Positions 10,851 through 21,837 of a stretch of DNA of 64,000 bases are shown piece by piece. The notes under the pieces were generated by a model that made no database searches, was not told the origin of the DNA, and saw only the letters and a list, made by a program, of their open reading frames with translations. Source of the DNA: Okapia johnstoni (Eukaryota > Chordata > Mammalia > Artiodactyla > Giraffidae). A program made the translations under genes and the position numbers. The stretch spans positions 57,634,385 through 57,698,384 of the forward strand of contig CM044315.1 in the NCBI GenBank assembly GCA_024291935.2, given 5' to 3'. The first letter of the stretch is position 1, and each line of letters opens with the position of its first letter.

Positions 10851-11343
10851 TAAAACCAGAGTTCTCTTTGGCCGAGATGGGAATGGAGATGATGTATAAA
10901 TACAGTAATTCAGCAGCATTAAGGGTCTCTGCCCATGTCTCTGCTCCAGTGGCTATGGCCAGCCCTTGACCTTGGCCTTCGTTAGCAGGCTCTGAATTTC
11001 TTCCCATTTCGTGGAAATTATTGCTCCTGCATAATAGATCTGACTTATACAAGAGGGCTGATATCTCAAAACTCAAATCAGCAAAACCTTATTCAGATAA
11101 AACCTTTTGGCTATACCCTACAAAACTGATGAATAAATGTACTTTGATATGCTATAAGTTTGAGAAAAGCTAAAGTTAGTTATCACTTTCACAACTTCTT
11201 CCTTCACTAGACTGCTTACAAAGCAACCAACCAATCTCTAGACTCAACTGCTTTAGAAAACAGGGCTTCTCATATTGTAATGTTAGGTTTTTTTTGCCTG
11301 AGTTCTCTACTGAACTGAAATCTAGAGGAACTCTAGAATTGTG
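10851..11343. other. No gene; unassigned
   Basis: No recognised repeat or supported frame. Confidence 0.4.
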
Positions 11344-11572
11344 TGGTCCAATACAGTAGGCAGTAGCCATGCATTTGAAATACGGCTAATTTGAAATAAG
11401 ATGGGGGAATTAATGTTTAACTGTATTTAGACTTTAATTAATTTAAGCTTAAAACTTGATTCAGTTACTGGAAAACTTTTAAGTGTACTTGTAACAATTC
11501 AGGTATGTGAATCTACTTTTCCAACTGCAAATTTTATGAAAACTAGATATAGATTGACTACTTCCAATGAGA

Positions 11573-12170
11573 CTTTATTTTCTTGGGCTCTAAAATCACT
11601 GCAGATGGTGACTGCAGCCATGAAATTAAAAGACACTTGCTCCTTGGAAGAAAACCTATAACAAACCTAGACAGCGTGTTAAAAAGCAAAGACATCACTT
11701 TACCAACAAAGGTCTGTGTAGTCAAAGCTATGGTTTTTCTAGTAGTCATGTACAGATGAGAGAGCTGGACCATAAAGAAGGTTGGGCACTGAAGGACTGA
11801 TGCTTTCGAATTGTGGTGCTGAAGACTTGTGAGAGTCCGTTGGACAGCAAGGAGATCAAACCAGTCAATCCTAAAGGAAATCAACCCTGAATATTCATTG
11901 GAAGGACTGATGCTAAAGCTGAAGCTTAAATACGTTGGCCACCTGATGTTAACAGTCGACTCTTTGGAAAAGACCTTGATCTGGAAAAGACTGAAGGCCA
12001 AAGGAGAAGAGGGCGGCAGAAGATGAGATGGTTAGATAGCATCATGAACTCAGTGGACACGAATTTGAGCCAACTCTGGGAGATAGTTAAGGACCGGGAA
12101 GCCTGGTATGCTGCAGTCCATGGGGTCACAAAGACTCGAACATGACTGAGCAATGGAGCAACAACAACAA
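11573..12170 (+). mobile_element. BovB LINE 3' part, inserted in the hAT fossil
   Basis: Begins inside the BovB C-terminal coding region ('ctttattttcttgggctcta') and ends 'caatggagcaacaacaacaa'. A 7-base target duplication aatgaga flanks it (11566-11572 and 12171-12177). About 600 bases of the 3' end of the element are present. The reading frame is broken, for example 'tgtacagatgagagagctgg' near 11748. Frames called on the minus strand here are antisense noise. Confidence 0.92.
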
Positions 12171-12304
12171 AATGAGAACTTAGCATCCGAATTGAGATGT
12201 ACCCTAATATAAAACATACACCAGATTTTGAAGACTTAATATGGAAAAAAGGATGAAAAGCTATTATAAATAACTTTTTCTATTGATTGCACAATGAAAT
12301 GGTA

Positions 12305-12391
12305 ATATTGGGTTGGCCAAAAAGTTCATTCAAGTTTTTCCATAACATCTTACAAAAACACTTGAATGGACTTTTTGGCCAATCCAATATT
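12305..12391. mobile_element. Mariner-type MITE (palindromic)
   Basis: Two arms of about 28 bases pair with two mismatches: left 'ttgggttggccaaaaagttc', right (reverse complement) 'ttggattggccaaaaagtcc'. The centre is 'cataacatcttac'. This is the well-known bovine mariner-derived short element. It sits within the hAT fossil and is non-coding. Confidence 0.88.
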
Positions 12392-12490
12392 TTGACATAA
12401 TGAGCTAAGTAAAACACATTAAATTAATGTTACTTGTTTCTTTTTAGTTTTTTATAGTCACAGCTAGAAAATTTAAAATCCTCTGTGTGG

Positions 12491-13319
12491 CTTCCTTTAG
12501 ATTTCCCTTTGATGGTGCTGCTCATGCAAAAGTTAGCTAGGTGCGTGAGTTCAGAGACTTGACCAAGGTCACTCAGAACAACTTGAAATGGAATCTCCAG
12601 TCCCCTGGATTCCCACTCCTTCTTTCTTTCCACTACTCACCATTGCCTCCTTTATCCCACTCGGTGCTTGCTCCTCGCATTCTCCTGTCCACCTAAGGAC
12701 AAAGACTTTCCTCCTGGGAGTGAGCTCTGCAAACTCAGAGGACAGGGAGGAATATCTGTGTTGAGGTTCTGTAAAGGCAGTAGCTTGTGGGAAATAGAGC
12801 CCTCTCTGATAGAGAAAAGTCAGTGATCTAGTACACCAAATCTCAGAGGGCCCTTTCGTTTCACATTTTGCTGTTCCTGTATCTCTTTTCTGAGATCTCT
12901 AGTCATCTCAATGAACATTCTCATTCTGAAAGTTCTTTCAGTAAAAGGGCGGTTTTACACTTCTGGGCAGATTTCTTGCCATCCCCTGGGCTCTGGTGAC
13001 ACAAAACATACAGGAGTAACGCAGGCTGTGTGCACACAACTGGAGGATGACCAAAACTGCGGCCACCCACGCTGCTTGCCAAAGAAGCTCAGCACTCCCA
13101 TGGCCTGGGGAGCAGGCTTTCATCAGACTCTCTGCCAGATGATTTGTTCGAACTCCACTGAGTCCATTCTCCCAGATGGCAATCATCACATAATGGCAGT
13201 TTTCCCGTGAAACATGCGCAAAGCCAGCTGGGCCGGTGAATCGTACACCGAAGTGAAAGCAAATTTTGCCTTTTCCATTTTACATCCTCATGTAGATGCT
13301 GGAAATATCTTTATCTATG
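12491..13319. other. No gene; unassigned
   Basis: Overlapping plus and minus frames of 99 and 83 codons at 12911-13210 show no known motif. No repeat recognised. Confidence 0.4.
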
Positions 13320-13420
13320 AAAGATTTCATTCAGTAGACATACATTCAACAAATACTTTTTGGATACTTGCTATATACTAGGCAACGTCAGTTGCTGAGA
13401 TAAAATTATACATACAGATT
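13320..13420 (+). mobile_element. Ancient repeat fragment, family B type
   Basis: Short stretch 'cattcaacaaatactttttg' and 'ctatatactaggcaacgtca' typical of the start of the unnamed family. Confidence 0.35.
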
Positions 13421-13679
13421 TACTGGTATATTATACATAAATTACTGAACTGTATGGATTTATTGAACTATATATAAATTACTTATTTAGCTGAACTATA
13501 AATAAATTGTCTACAAATTTATGTGAATTATCTGAGGCAAAGAAAGGCATAGATAATTTTTTAAGAGCATAATCCAAAGATGCATCTTCATATAAAAATA
13601 GTATACTTGCCATCTTGGTTCAAAATCAAAATCTCTCTGAATGAACTTTGTCTCTGACAGTGGCATTAAAACATCTGAT

Positions 13680-14135
13680 GTACTTCTAGGAATCTATTCT
13701 AATGAAATAATCAGCTATATGATCAAGATTTATATGCGTGGGTGGATATTGCACTGTCATTTAAAGGAGAAAAAATGCAAACCCTCTAAATGTTGAATAA
13801 GAGAGGTGTGATAAAATTTGGGACTATCCATATCATAGCAAGTCATTACAGATCAAGTTTTAAAGAATATTTCATGATATGAGAAAATGTTTCCCTTTAT
13901 ACTAAGATTTAAAACTCAGGATATTAAAATATAGGTGGAAGATGTTTTTAGTTCAGAGGAATACCTATAAATGCAGGGGGAAAGAAGACTGATAGGATAT
14001 ATCCTGAAATTAACAGTGTATCCATGGGGGTGAGGTTATGCATGGATTTTAATTTTTTCTGTATATTCTATGTTTCAAAAATTATATACATAATTGCTTA
14101 CTATTTTTGTATTGGGAAAAAATAACAAACTTTTA
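13680..14135 (+). mobile_element. L1ME-type 3' end
   Basis: Runs from 'tctaggaatctattctaatg' through 'aaatgttgaataagagaggt', 'cctataaatgcagggggaaa' and the terminal 'aattatatacataattgctt'. The order matches an old L1ME 3' UTR. Non-coding. Confidence 0.6.
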
Positions 14136-14149
14136 AAAGAAATTTGGGG

Positions 14150-14780
14150 GGTTTCCATGGGGACTCAGTGGTAAAGAATCTGCCTGCCAATGTAGGACAC
14201 ATGGTTTGATCCCTGATCTGGGAAGATCCCACCTGCCGCAGAGCAACAAAGCCCATGCACCACAACTATTGAGCCTATGCTCTGGAGCTCCGGAGCTGCA
14301 ACTACTGAGCCCATGTGCTGCAACTGGTAAAGCCCAAGCACCCTAGAGCCCATACTCTGCAACAAGTGAAGTCATTGTAATGAGAAGCCCGCACACCACA
14401 ACTAGAGAATAGCCTCCACTCACCACAATTAGCAGAGAAGGCAATGGCAACCCACTCCAGTACTCTCGCCTGGAAAATCCCAGGGACGGAGGGAGCCTGG
14501 TGGGCTGCAGTCCATGGGGCTGGGAGTCGGACACGACTGAGCGACTTCACTTTCACTTTCCACTCTCATGCATTGGAGAAGAAATGGCAACCCACTCCAG
14601 TATTCTTACCTGGAGAATCCCAGGGACGGGGGAGCCTGGTGGGCTGCCGTCTATGGGGTCGCACAGAGTCGGACACGACTGAGGCGACTTAGCAGCAGCA
14701 GCAGCAACCACAACTAGAGAAAAGTTTACACAGCAATGAAGACCCAGCACAGGCAAACATAAAATAAATAAATAAAATTA
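14150..14780 (+). mobile_element. CHR long-form SINE split by Bov-A2
   Basis: The head starts near 14150 and the modules 'gagcaacaaagcccatgcac' and 'gctgcaactactgagcccat' follow up to 14432. The tail 'caatgaagacccagcacagg' and an 'aaataaataaataaaa' end follow after 14718. The insert is bounded by an 11-base duplication of the host with one mismatch. Confidence 0.9.
14433..14706 (+). mobile_element. Bov-A2 SINE (dimer)
   Basis: Two Bov-A units joined by the 'cactttcactttc' linker, starting 'cagagaaggcaatggcaacc' and ending in an AGC run after 'cgactgaggcgacttagc'. Target duplication 'accacaattag' (14422-14432) and 'accacaactag' (14707-14717). Confidence 0.95.
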
Positions 14781-15132
14781 TAGTAAATAATTTTGGTACA
14801 GTAACATTATTTTCTTCTATGGAATTAATTTTTAAAGCTAGTCTCCCTCTAACATTTCTGTTTCCTTAAATATTCATTCTGTATCTGGCATGCTTACCTT
14901 TACTAAAATTTTTGAATCAATTTGTAACATTGTCACAAATTGTGCTTTTGACACATCCAATGGGCAATTAACTCCATAAATTTACTTCTTGCAATCACAT
15001 GGTATACTACCACTTACCTCCCTGGGTTATTGGGAAAACTGGATGATACAAAGAATGTGAGGAACCTCATCCAGTGCTGACCCAGGATGAACCCTCATCC
15101 TGATTCCACCCCCTGGAATTATTCCCCTCACT
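14781..15132. other. No gene; AT-rich unassigned
   Basis: No recognised repeat or coding signal. Confidence 0.4.
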
Positions 15133-15144
15133 ACTCTCTGCCTT

Positions 15145-15261
15145 GGAGAAAGGAAATGGCAATCCACTCCAGTATGCTTGCCTGGGAAACTGCATGGCAT
15201 GCTGCAGTCCATAGGTTCACAAAGAGTCAGACAACAACTTAGCGACTAAATCACTACCACC
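15145..15261 (+). mobile_element. Bov-A monomer
   Basis: Single Bov-A unit 'ccactccagtatgcttgcct' with an internal deletion. Flanked by a perfect 12-base duplication 'actctctgcctt' (15133-15144 and 15262-15273). Confidence 0.88.
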
Positions 15262-15273
15262 ACTCTCTGCCTT

Positions 15274-15822
15274 TGTTGTTCCTTCTCTAAGTTGTGTCCA
15301 ACTCTTTGTGACCCCATGGACTACAGCATGCCAGGCTTCCCTGTCCTTCACTATCTCCTAGAGTTTGCTCAAATTCATGTCCACTGAGTCGATCATGCTA
15401 TCTGAACACCATATCTTCTGCCACTCACTTCTTTGTCCTTCAATCTTGCCAGCATCAGGATCTTTTCCAATGAGTTGGCTCTTCACATCAGGTGGCCAAG
15501 TATTAAAGCTTCAGTGTCAGCATCAGTCCTTTCAATGAATATTCAGGGTTGATTTACTTTAGGATTGACTGATTTGATCTACTTGCTATCTGGGGGACTT
15601 TCAAGAATATTCTCCAGCACCACAATTTGAAAGCATCAATTCTTCAGTGCTCAGCCTTCTTTATGGTCCAGATCTCACATCCATACATGACTACTGGAAG
15701 AACCATAGCCTTGACTATGTGGACCTTTGTTGGCACAGTGGTATCTCTGCTTTTTAATATGCTGTCTTGGTTTTCTTCCAAGGAGCAAACATCTTTTATT
15801 TTCATGGCTGCAGTCATTGTCT
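15274..15822 (-). mobile_element. BovB 3' part, antisense
   Basis: The 3' terminus is at the left ('tgttgttccttctctaagtt'), and the text runs back through the C-terminal coding part ('atccatacatgactactgga') to about 15822. It is interrupted and diverged; no frame survives. It lies in opposite orientation to the BovB piece at 15876. Confidence 0.9.
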
Positions 15823-15875
15823 GAAGTGCATTATAGATACTCAATAAATACTTGATGGACTCACAGATATATAGA

Positions 15876-16084
15876 AACTCCAATACTTTGACCACCTGAT
15901 GCAAAGAACTGACTCATTTGAAAAGACCCTGATGCTGGGAAAGATTGAAGGTGGGAGGAGAAGAGGTCGACAAAGGATGAGATGGTTGGATGGCATCACT
16001 GACTCGACAGACACGAGTTTGAGTAAGCTCCGGGAGTTGGTGATGGACAGAGAAGCCTGGCATGTTGCAGTCCATGGGGTAACT
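15876..16084 (+). mobile_element. BovB 3' end, sense
   Basis: Contains 'gatgcaaagaactgactcat', 'gaggtcgacaaaggatgaga' and ends at 'gttgcagtccatggggtaac', where L1 text begins. The last 40 or so bases of BovB are missing. Confidence 0.9.
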
Positions 16085-16320
16085 AGTGGTTACCAGTGGG
16101 GAGAGGGAAGAGGGAGGGGCAAGATAGGGATAGAGGATTAAGAGGTACAAAGTACTACGTATGAAATAAGTAAGCTACAAGGATATATTGTACAGCAATG
16201 GGAACATAGGCAATATTTTATAATAACTTTAAATGGAGTATAATCTATAAAAATGTTGAATCACTGTTGTATACCTGAAACTAATATTGTAAATCAACTG
16301 TACTTCAAAAAAAGTTTACC
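16085..16320 (+). mobile_element. L1 3' UTR end
   Basis: 'gtggttaccagtggggagag' through 'tacctgaaactaatattgta' and the terminal 'aatcaactgtacttcaaaaa' match a ruminant L1 3' terminus with its A-rich end. Confidence 0.8.
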
Positions 16321-16593
16321 ATAAAAAAGTGTCCTTTCTAACTTCTAGAAGCTCATTTCCACTTTTAATTTTTTTGTCTTCTCTTCCTCATTCTTTTGTC
16401 AGTTCTCATGAACTGTGATTGAGTAGATCTCTGCTAATAATTTCCATATCTCTAATGATTTATAAACTTTGGTCATGTTGCTCCTTCTTTTAGTGTCATT
16501 CAGCTGTTCAAACCTCAGACAATGGAGTCAAAAAGACCTGGCCTCAAGTCCTGGCCTTGCTACTTACATGACCTTGGACATGATGATAACCTC
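16321..16593. other. No gene; unassigned
   Basis: Positions 16500-16590 have weak MIR-like text ('cctggccttgctacttacat', 'gaccttggacatgatgataa'). Nothing else recognised. Confidence 0.4.
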
Positions 16594-17548
16594 TTGTTTC
16601 ACATTTTTATTGCTGTATAACAAAACGCTCCAAGATTTAGTGGTTTGAAACAATAACCATTTTATTATTCATTTCAGTTCTATGGGTCCACTGGGTCACT
16701 TCTTATACTCCACATGGTGTTCACTAGGATCACTCATATGGCTGCACCAATCGGTGAGCTTGGATAGGGTTCAAAGGACCAAGAAGGCCTCTTTCAGATT
16801 TCTGACATCTCAGTTGAGGTGGCTGGAATTGCTGGGGACTGTCTGGGCTTTTCTTTCTTCTTCAGTTCAGTTCATTTCAGTTGCTCAGTTGTATTCAACT
16901 CTTTGTGATCCCGTGGACTGCAGCACGCCAGGTTTCCCTGTCCATTACCAACTCCCTGAGCTTACTTAAACTAATGTCCATAGAGTCGGTGATGCCATCC
17001 AACCATCTCATCCTGTTGACCCCTTCTCCTCCTGCCTTCCATCTTTCCCAGCATCAGGGTCTTTTCAAATGAGTCAGTTCTTTGCATCAGGTGACCAAAG
17101 TATTGGAGTTTCAGCTTCAGCATCAGTCCTTCCAATGAATATTCAGGACTGATTTCCTTTAGGATTGACTGGTTGGATCTCCTTGCAGTCCAAGGGACTC
17201 TCAAGAGTCTTCTCCAACACCACAGTTCAAAAGCATCAATTCTTCAGTGCTCAGCTTTCTTTATAGTCCAACTCTCACATCCATACATGACTACAGGAAA
17301 AATCATAGCTTTAACTAGACAGACCTTTGTTTTTCTTCTTAGCTTCTCATAAAAACTAGCCCCTTTTTCTATGAGGCCTCTTTCTCTCAACAGCGCAGTT
17401 AGACTTATTTCCATAGCAATTGGCTTCCAAGAGAACAAAAATGCACATTACCTTATGTCTTAGAACAAGGGCCAGCATCAGCCCAGTATCACTTCCAATC
17501 TATTCTAGCCAAGAAAATAGCCATAGGCCAGGAAAGCTTCAAGGGAAG
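16594..17548. mobile_element. Ancient repeat family A-like, split by antisense BovB
   Basis: Left part 16594-16862 ('tattgctgtataacaaaacg', 'ttcagttctatgggtccact'), right part 17332-17548 ('caattggcttccaagagaac', 'ccagtatcacttccaatcta'). The order is that of one old element, with BovB between. Confidence 0.5.
16863..17331 (-). mobile_element. BovB 3' part, antisense
   Basis: Starts at the BovB terminus ('cagttcagttcatttcagtt') and runs back to 'tagacagacctttg'. A 9-base duplication 'tttcttctt' brackets it (16854-16862 and 17332-17340; one base of overlap with the element end is ambiguous). About 90 percent similar by eye to the sense copy at 15890-16084. Confidence 0.9.
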
Positions 17549-17725
17549 GGCAGGACTTGCCTGGTGATCCAATGGTTAAGCATTCACCCTGCAATACAGG
17601 AGACATTGGATGCAGGTTTGATTCCTTGTCAGGGAACTAAGATCCTATGTGTCGAGGAGCAACTAACCTTGAGTGCCACAACTAGAGAGTCCTTCCGCAG
17701 GAAGGAAGGATCTCGCATGATGCAG
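17549..17725 (+). mobile_element. CHR SINE
   Basis: 'caggacttgcctggtgatcc' head and 'gagcaactaaccttgagtgc' module, ending in an irregular 'ccttccgcaggaaggaagga' segment. Diverged. Confidence 0.8.
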
Positions 17726-17849
17726 CCCCTTTGCTGGGGCTGGAAGAAGGTACTTTTTTTTTTTTTCCTCGAAAAGGCTCTAATTTCTCCTCCTGCTTGG
17801 ACATAGTGCTTCAAGTGGCCTCCACCACTCAGGAACAATTTCCACTTTT

Positions 17850-18765
17850 GTTTTAAGAAGGTACATTTTTAACAGTTCGATTTCTTCCATGGTGATTGAT
17901 TTAATGTTTTTGACATCTTGGACAAATTTTTGTTACTTATATATTACTAGAAAATCATCCATTTCATACTGGTCACACATTAATTAGTATAAGTTGTTGA
18001 TAATGTTGCCTTTAAATAGTACCATCTAGGATTTCCCTGGTGGTCCAGTGGTTCAGACTTTGAGCTTCCAAAGCAGGGGATGGGGTTTGATTCCTGGTCT
18101 CACATGCTGAATGTGTGATATGGCCAAAACAAACAAAAAAAAAACCAATAAAAGTTTCTGAAGCCTTAAAAATATATATTTTTAAAAAGTACCCTCTCTA
18201 TGTGTATATTTCCTACCTCTTCATGGCTGATATTAACTATTAATTATATTTTCTTCTTCATCAATTATTCTAACCAAATATTTTTTTACCTTAAAAAAGC
18301 AAACCTGAGGCCTTATTGATCAAATTTGCTGAATTTTCTCCATTTCATTATTTTCTTCTTCTATATTACTTAATTCATTTCTTACTACTTACTTTGGCTT
18401 CACTTTGTTTCCTTTTTCAATCTTTTTTATGTTCTAATAAGTAAATGTAGGGCTAACGTTTTTCTCTGAAAACTGCTTTGGCCATATCCCATTGGTTTTG
18501 ATGTGTGCTGTTTTCACTGTGGTCCAATTCCAAGCAGCTTATTTTCTCTTCAAACCAAGAGATCTTTAGAAGTGTGTTTTTATATTATAGGAGTCTAGAT
18601 TTTTTTTTTTGCTCCCTGTTTGTTAATTTCTAAATTTATTGCATTCTGGTCAATCAATGTGGGCTGTATAATAACAGTTTTTAAAAGTGTGTTGTTATTT
18701 CCTTTGGACAAAGAACAGAGTCAATTTTTGTGAGCTCTGCATGTGTGCTTTGAACTAAAAAAGAA
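17850..18765 (-). mobile_element. L1M internal region, antisense, split by a CHR-2 SINE
   Basis: Antisense L1 text: 'aatcatccatttcatactgg' on the left and, right of the SINE, 'aaaactgctttggccatatc', 'agatctttagaagtgtgttt' and 'aaatttattgcattctggtc'. This corresponds to the ORF region of an old L1, far too decayed to code. Confidence 0.7.
18028..18180 (+). mobile_element. CHR-2 short SINE
   Basis: 'ggatttccctggtggtccag' head, 'gagcttccaaagcagggga', end 'gatatggccaaaacaaac'. A 17-base target duplication with two mismatches lies at 18011-18027 and 18181-18197. Confidence 0.9.
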
Positions 18766-18859
18766 AAACTTAATATTGCATTATTTTTACTTTCAAGTAT
18801 TGTCATAACTTCTGAGAAAGGCAACAATTTAGTTTCATTGGATAGCATTGAACTCATTT

Positions 18860-18990
18860 ATTCAATAGATCTTCACTGAGTATCTGCATGTTCTAGGCAC
18901 CATAGATTTTGGGAGACAGAATGATGAACAAAAACAGACACAGTCCACCCTTGTGAGTTCATGGTCTAGTGGGAGAAGGAGCACAGACCT
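18860..18990 (+). mobile_element. Ancient repeat family B fragment
   Basis: 'cttcactgagtatctgcatg', 'gacagaatgatgaacaaaaa' and 'gagttcatggtctagtggga' follow the usual order of this unnamed repeat. Confidence 0.5.
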
Positions 18991-19464
18991 CAGAGAGTCC
19001 CTTTAGTGAAAAAATGGGCCCAAGGGGGGAAAAAGTGCTTGCTTTCTGAATGCATTATCACAAAAGATCTTATCCTAGGAAAAAGTCTCCTGAAATCTTA
19101 GCAGAGAGCCAAAAGGGGAGTGGAAACTAACTAGGAAAGGGGCTGGGGAGAGAGAGGGAGAAGATCATGTCATAAGGCTCTTGGTAGAAGGTGATCAAGT
19201 GTATGTGGTGGGGCCCTGGGAGTAGGCCAGTGTTGGCTGCAGTACCCACCAGGATGTTCATGGTACTGAGCGAAGATGGGACCATATTTGTGGTTTTAAA
19301 AGATATTTTGTAATGTTTACATATAGAGGTCCCACTTCTCTTCTTGCCCTTTAGCAATGATGACCTAAATATATTTAAGAAAAATAATCCCCAGGTGCAT
19401 TTTCTATTAGAGGTCTATAAACTACCCTGTACTTTTGGAACCAAGTCTGCACTACTAGTAGATT
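18991..19464. other. No gene; unassigned
   Basis: No recognised element or coding signal. Confidence 0.4.
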
Positions 19465-19610
19465 ATAATTATAATCATAACAATAACAATCATGTAATAA
19501 TAGCTACCATTTTTTGAGCATTTGGACTGTACCCTAGTTCTTTGCGAGGTCCTCTACAAGTTTCGTCCCATTTGATCATCACAACAACCTTATGAGCTTT
19601 TTTTTTTTTA
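19465..19610 (-). mobile_element. MIR fragment, antisense
   Basis: 'aatagctaccattttttgag', 'ctagttctttgcgaggtcct' and 'atcatcacaacaaccttatg' are the reversed 3' half of MIR. Confidence 0.7.
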
Positions 19611-19725
19611 ACCACATTTGCTAATCACCATGCCTGTCATCCTTCATAAGGGAAACTCCCTACCTACCACCTTCTTTGAATGAGGGTGTCTGCAGTGGCT
19701 CTGATCTACCTGATATGATTATCCT

Positions 19726-19727
<2 letters not shown>

Positions 19728-19775
<48 letters not shown>
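19728..19775. repeat. (CA)n microsatellite
   Basis: About 23 uninterrupted CA units. Perfect repeats of this length are usually polymorphic. Confidence 0.98.
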
Positions 19776-19776
<1 letters not shown>

Positions 19777-20069
19777 TTCTGATTAGATCAGGGCTGAGGC
19801 ATGGACCCAACAGCAACAAATCCATTAGCCAGCCAGCAGTTTTTAGGATATCATAACACAAAAACCCTTGTACAAATAGATTCTTGCTTTGAGACACTTC
19901 AAGTTGGGCTGTATAAAACAACTCAGTTAACTGTAAAACTGAAGTTGAAAACTGAAAGGCCTGTGAGGCCATCATGGGTCTGAGTAAGTTGAGGGCATAA
20001 GTAAGGCAAAGGTACAAAGAAGCACAAGCTGGAAAAACTGGTTCACAGAGGGAAGAAAAGTAGATTCAA
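19776..20069. other. No gene; unassigned
   Basis: A 60-codon frame shows no known pattern. Confidence 0.4.
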
Positions 20070-20080
20070 GAAGAAGCCAA

Positions 20081-20216
20081 TCTTGAACTTCCCTGGTGGC
20101 CCAGTGGTTAAGATTCCATGCTTCCACTGAAGGAGGTATAGGTTTGATCCTTGGTCAGGGAAGTTCCACATGTTGCATGGTACAAACAAAAAATAATTAA
20201 AAAAAAATTTTAAAAC
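20081..20216 (+). mobile_element. CHR-2 short SINE with perfect target duplication
   Basis: 'gaacttccctggtggcccag' head and 'gcttccactgaaggaggtat' middle, with an A-rich tail. Perfect 11-base duplication 'gaagaagccaa' at 20070-20080 and 20217-20227. Confidence 0.93.
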
Positions 20217-20419
20217 GAAGAAGCCAACACTTGGGCAACAGCTTAGCCAAGTGAATGATGGGCACTAGAGAAAAGATCCATACATTCCTGCACTGGCATA
20301 CAGTTCCTATCTCTGAAGCCCAGTCATAGGGTGGTTCTTCCTCTCAGTTTTGCATGAGATACCTGCCTTGCCTGTCAGGCATCATCAGAGGCTCATTACT
20401 AGAGTGCAGATGGAGGAAT

Positions 20420-20560
20420 CTCCGCTCCATGAAACACAAGAAACTCAGCATTATGAAGAAATAGGGACTCATGAAGTTGAAATAAATGTCCCAAACTGCC
20501 ACAGCACCTTAGCAGATCAGAAATTCAAACTCAATGAGTGTGACTGTAAAGCCTTCATCC
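20420..20560 (-). mobile_element. MIR-like fragment, antisense (weak)
   Basis: 'gaaatagggactcatgaagt' and 'cagcaccttagcagatcaga' keep the spacing of the antisense MIR core, but divergence is high. A 96-codon frame covers it and is probably chance. Confidence 0.35.
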
Positions 20561-20640
20561 TTAACTTAGTACCGTTAATATTACAGCAGCAGGAATTAGC
20601 TGCTCAAAAATATTTGCTCAGATCCTTACCTTTACCTTGA

Positions 20641-21837
20641 AAATAAATGCCAGGGGCACACTGCTTTCAAATTAGAAAACCAAGTGACTTAACATTATTG
20701 GCCTGTTGTTAAATATCACAGCTTAAGAATATTTAACTTGAGAGGATCATTACTTTTGAGTGGACCACACAAAAGCAGTGTTTTTACCTAGTCAGCAATT
20801 TGGAGAGTAGGGGTGGGGTAGGGGCAGAGACAAGTTAAGAGATGGGTTTATAATTTTCCTTTCAAGAACTGATTAGAGCCTTGCAGATCCAAGACCTGAT
20901 TTTCAATTCAACCAGGGAATGGCTGTGGCGAACTGGATCATGCAAAAGAAACTTCTAGCAATCATTGAGACATAGACTGCTGCTAATCCAGTTTTTGGTC
21001 ATGGAGGAATAGTGCTGGGCACCCAATCAGCCTTAATTATGGCCTTCTACATGGAATGTCCTCTTCTTTGCAAAAGGATTTCCAAGTGAAATGTGCAGGG
21101 AGTGAGTCCACATTAAATTTACTGAATGCCTAGTAAGGATGAGGCCTGTGCCCAAGGAAAGGGTAAAGGTCAGAGTCCTAGGTCCACAAAGCGCGGAACA
21201 GGTCCCCTTTGCTGTGACACAGCAGGAAATCTCTGACATTGCAGCCTTCTGGTAAATCACCAATACTTTCTCTCCCACACACTTCTCACGTGTGTGCACT
21301 GACTCAATGGCCTCTCCAGATGTTCCCAGGTCCTATGCTGAGGGTAGTGGAGATCTTCCTCTTTGGTGTCCCTTCTCAGCATGCCCTTGTCCTGAGCAAA
21401 GGAATTGAAGACAATTCCTTTTCTTACTTTTGCCAAACCACCTTTTACCTAATTCCTGGTGTTTTCCCTGTCGAGAAGGGGTGTGGCCAGAACCCAGAGA
21501 CCAGACCGACCCATGGGGGAAGGAGAGATTAGGAAAGTCCCGTGGGATGCCACAAGCCCCAGGAACACAGCCTGTGAGTGTCGGCCAACAAACAGACTCA
21601 CAGAGTCCAGTGACAAAGATCAAAACAGAGCCTTGAGGGCAGCCTGCAGATTCCACAGACTGTCCTCTGTGTCTCTCTTCACTCTTCCTTCCTTCTCCAT
21701 ATATCCACCATTACTCACAGAAGGTTTTTCTTTTTTAGATTCACTTTTAAACTTAAAGAAGTAAAACTGCCTAACAGTAAATGAAAAATGAAGGTCACTT
21801 GTCAAAAATAAAAGACAAAGCCTTAAAAACAGATTTA
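20641..21837. other. No gene; unassigned 1.2 kb
   Basis: No repeat recognised. Overlapping frames of 88 to 107 codons occur on both strands around 21033-21764 with no domain motif, so none is called. Confidence 0.45.

Larger units (their letters stand above)
11344..12490 (+). pseudogene. hAT transposon fossil with C-terminal transposase remnant
   Basis: The left part (11344-11572) starts 'gtggtccaatacagtaggca', and its end translates in one frame to the hAT C-terminal dimerisation pattern: VCESTF at about 11506-11523, then NFMKTRYR. The right part (12178-12490) continues with LASELRC. The frame is rejoined if the BovB between the two aatgaga copies is ignored, giving SNENLASELRC over the join. 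hAT transposases are cut-and-paste enzymes whose C-terminus mediates dimerisation. The right part carries a second insertion, a mariner MITE. The copy is dead: the catalytic region is absent. The family name is not certain. Confidence 0.7.

Noticed and set aside
11558..12001. 147-codon minus-strand frame
   Set aside because: Antisense of BovB. The sense strand carries the real, decayed coding information.
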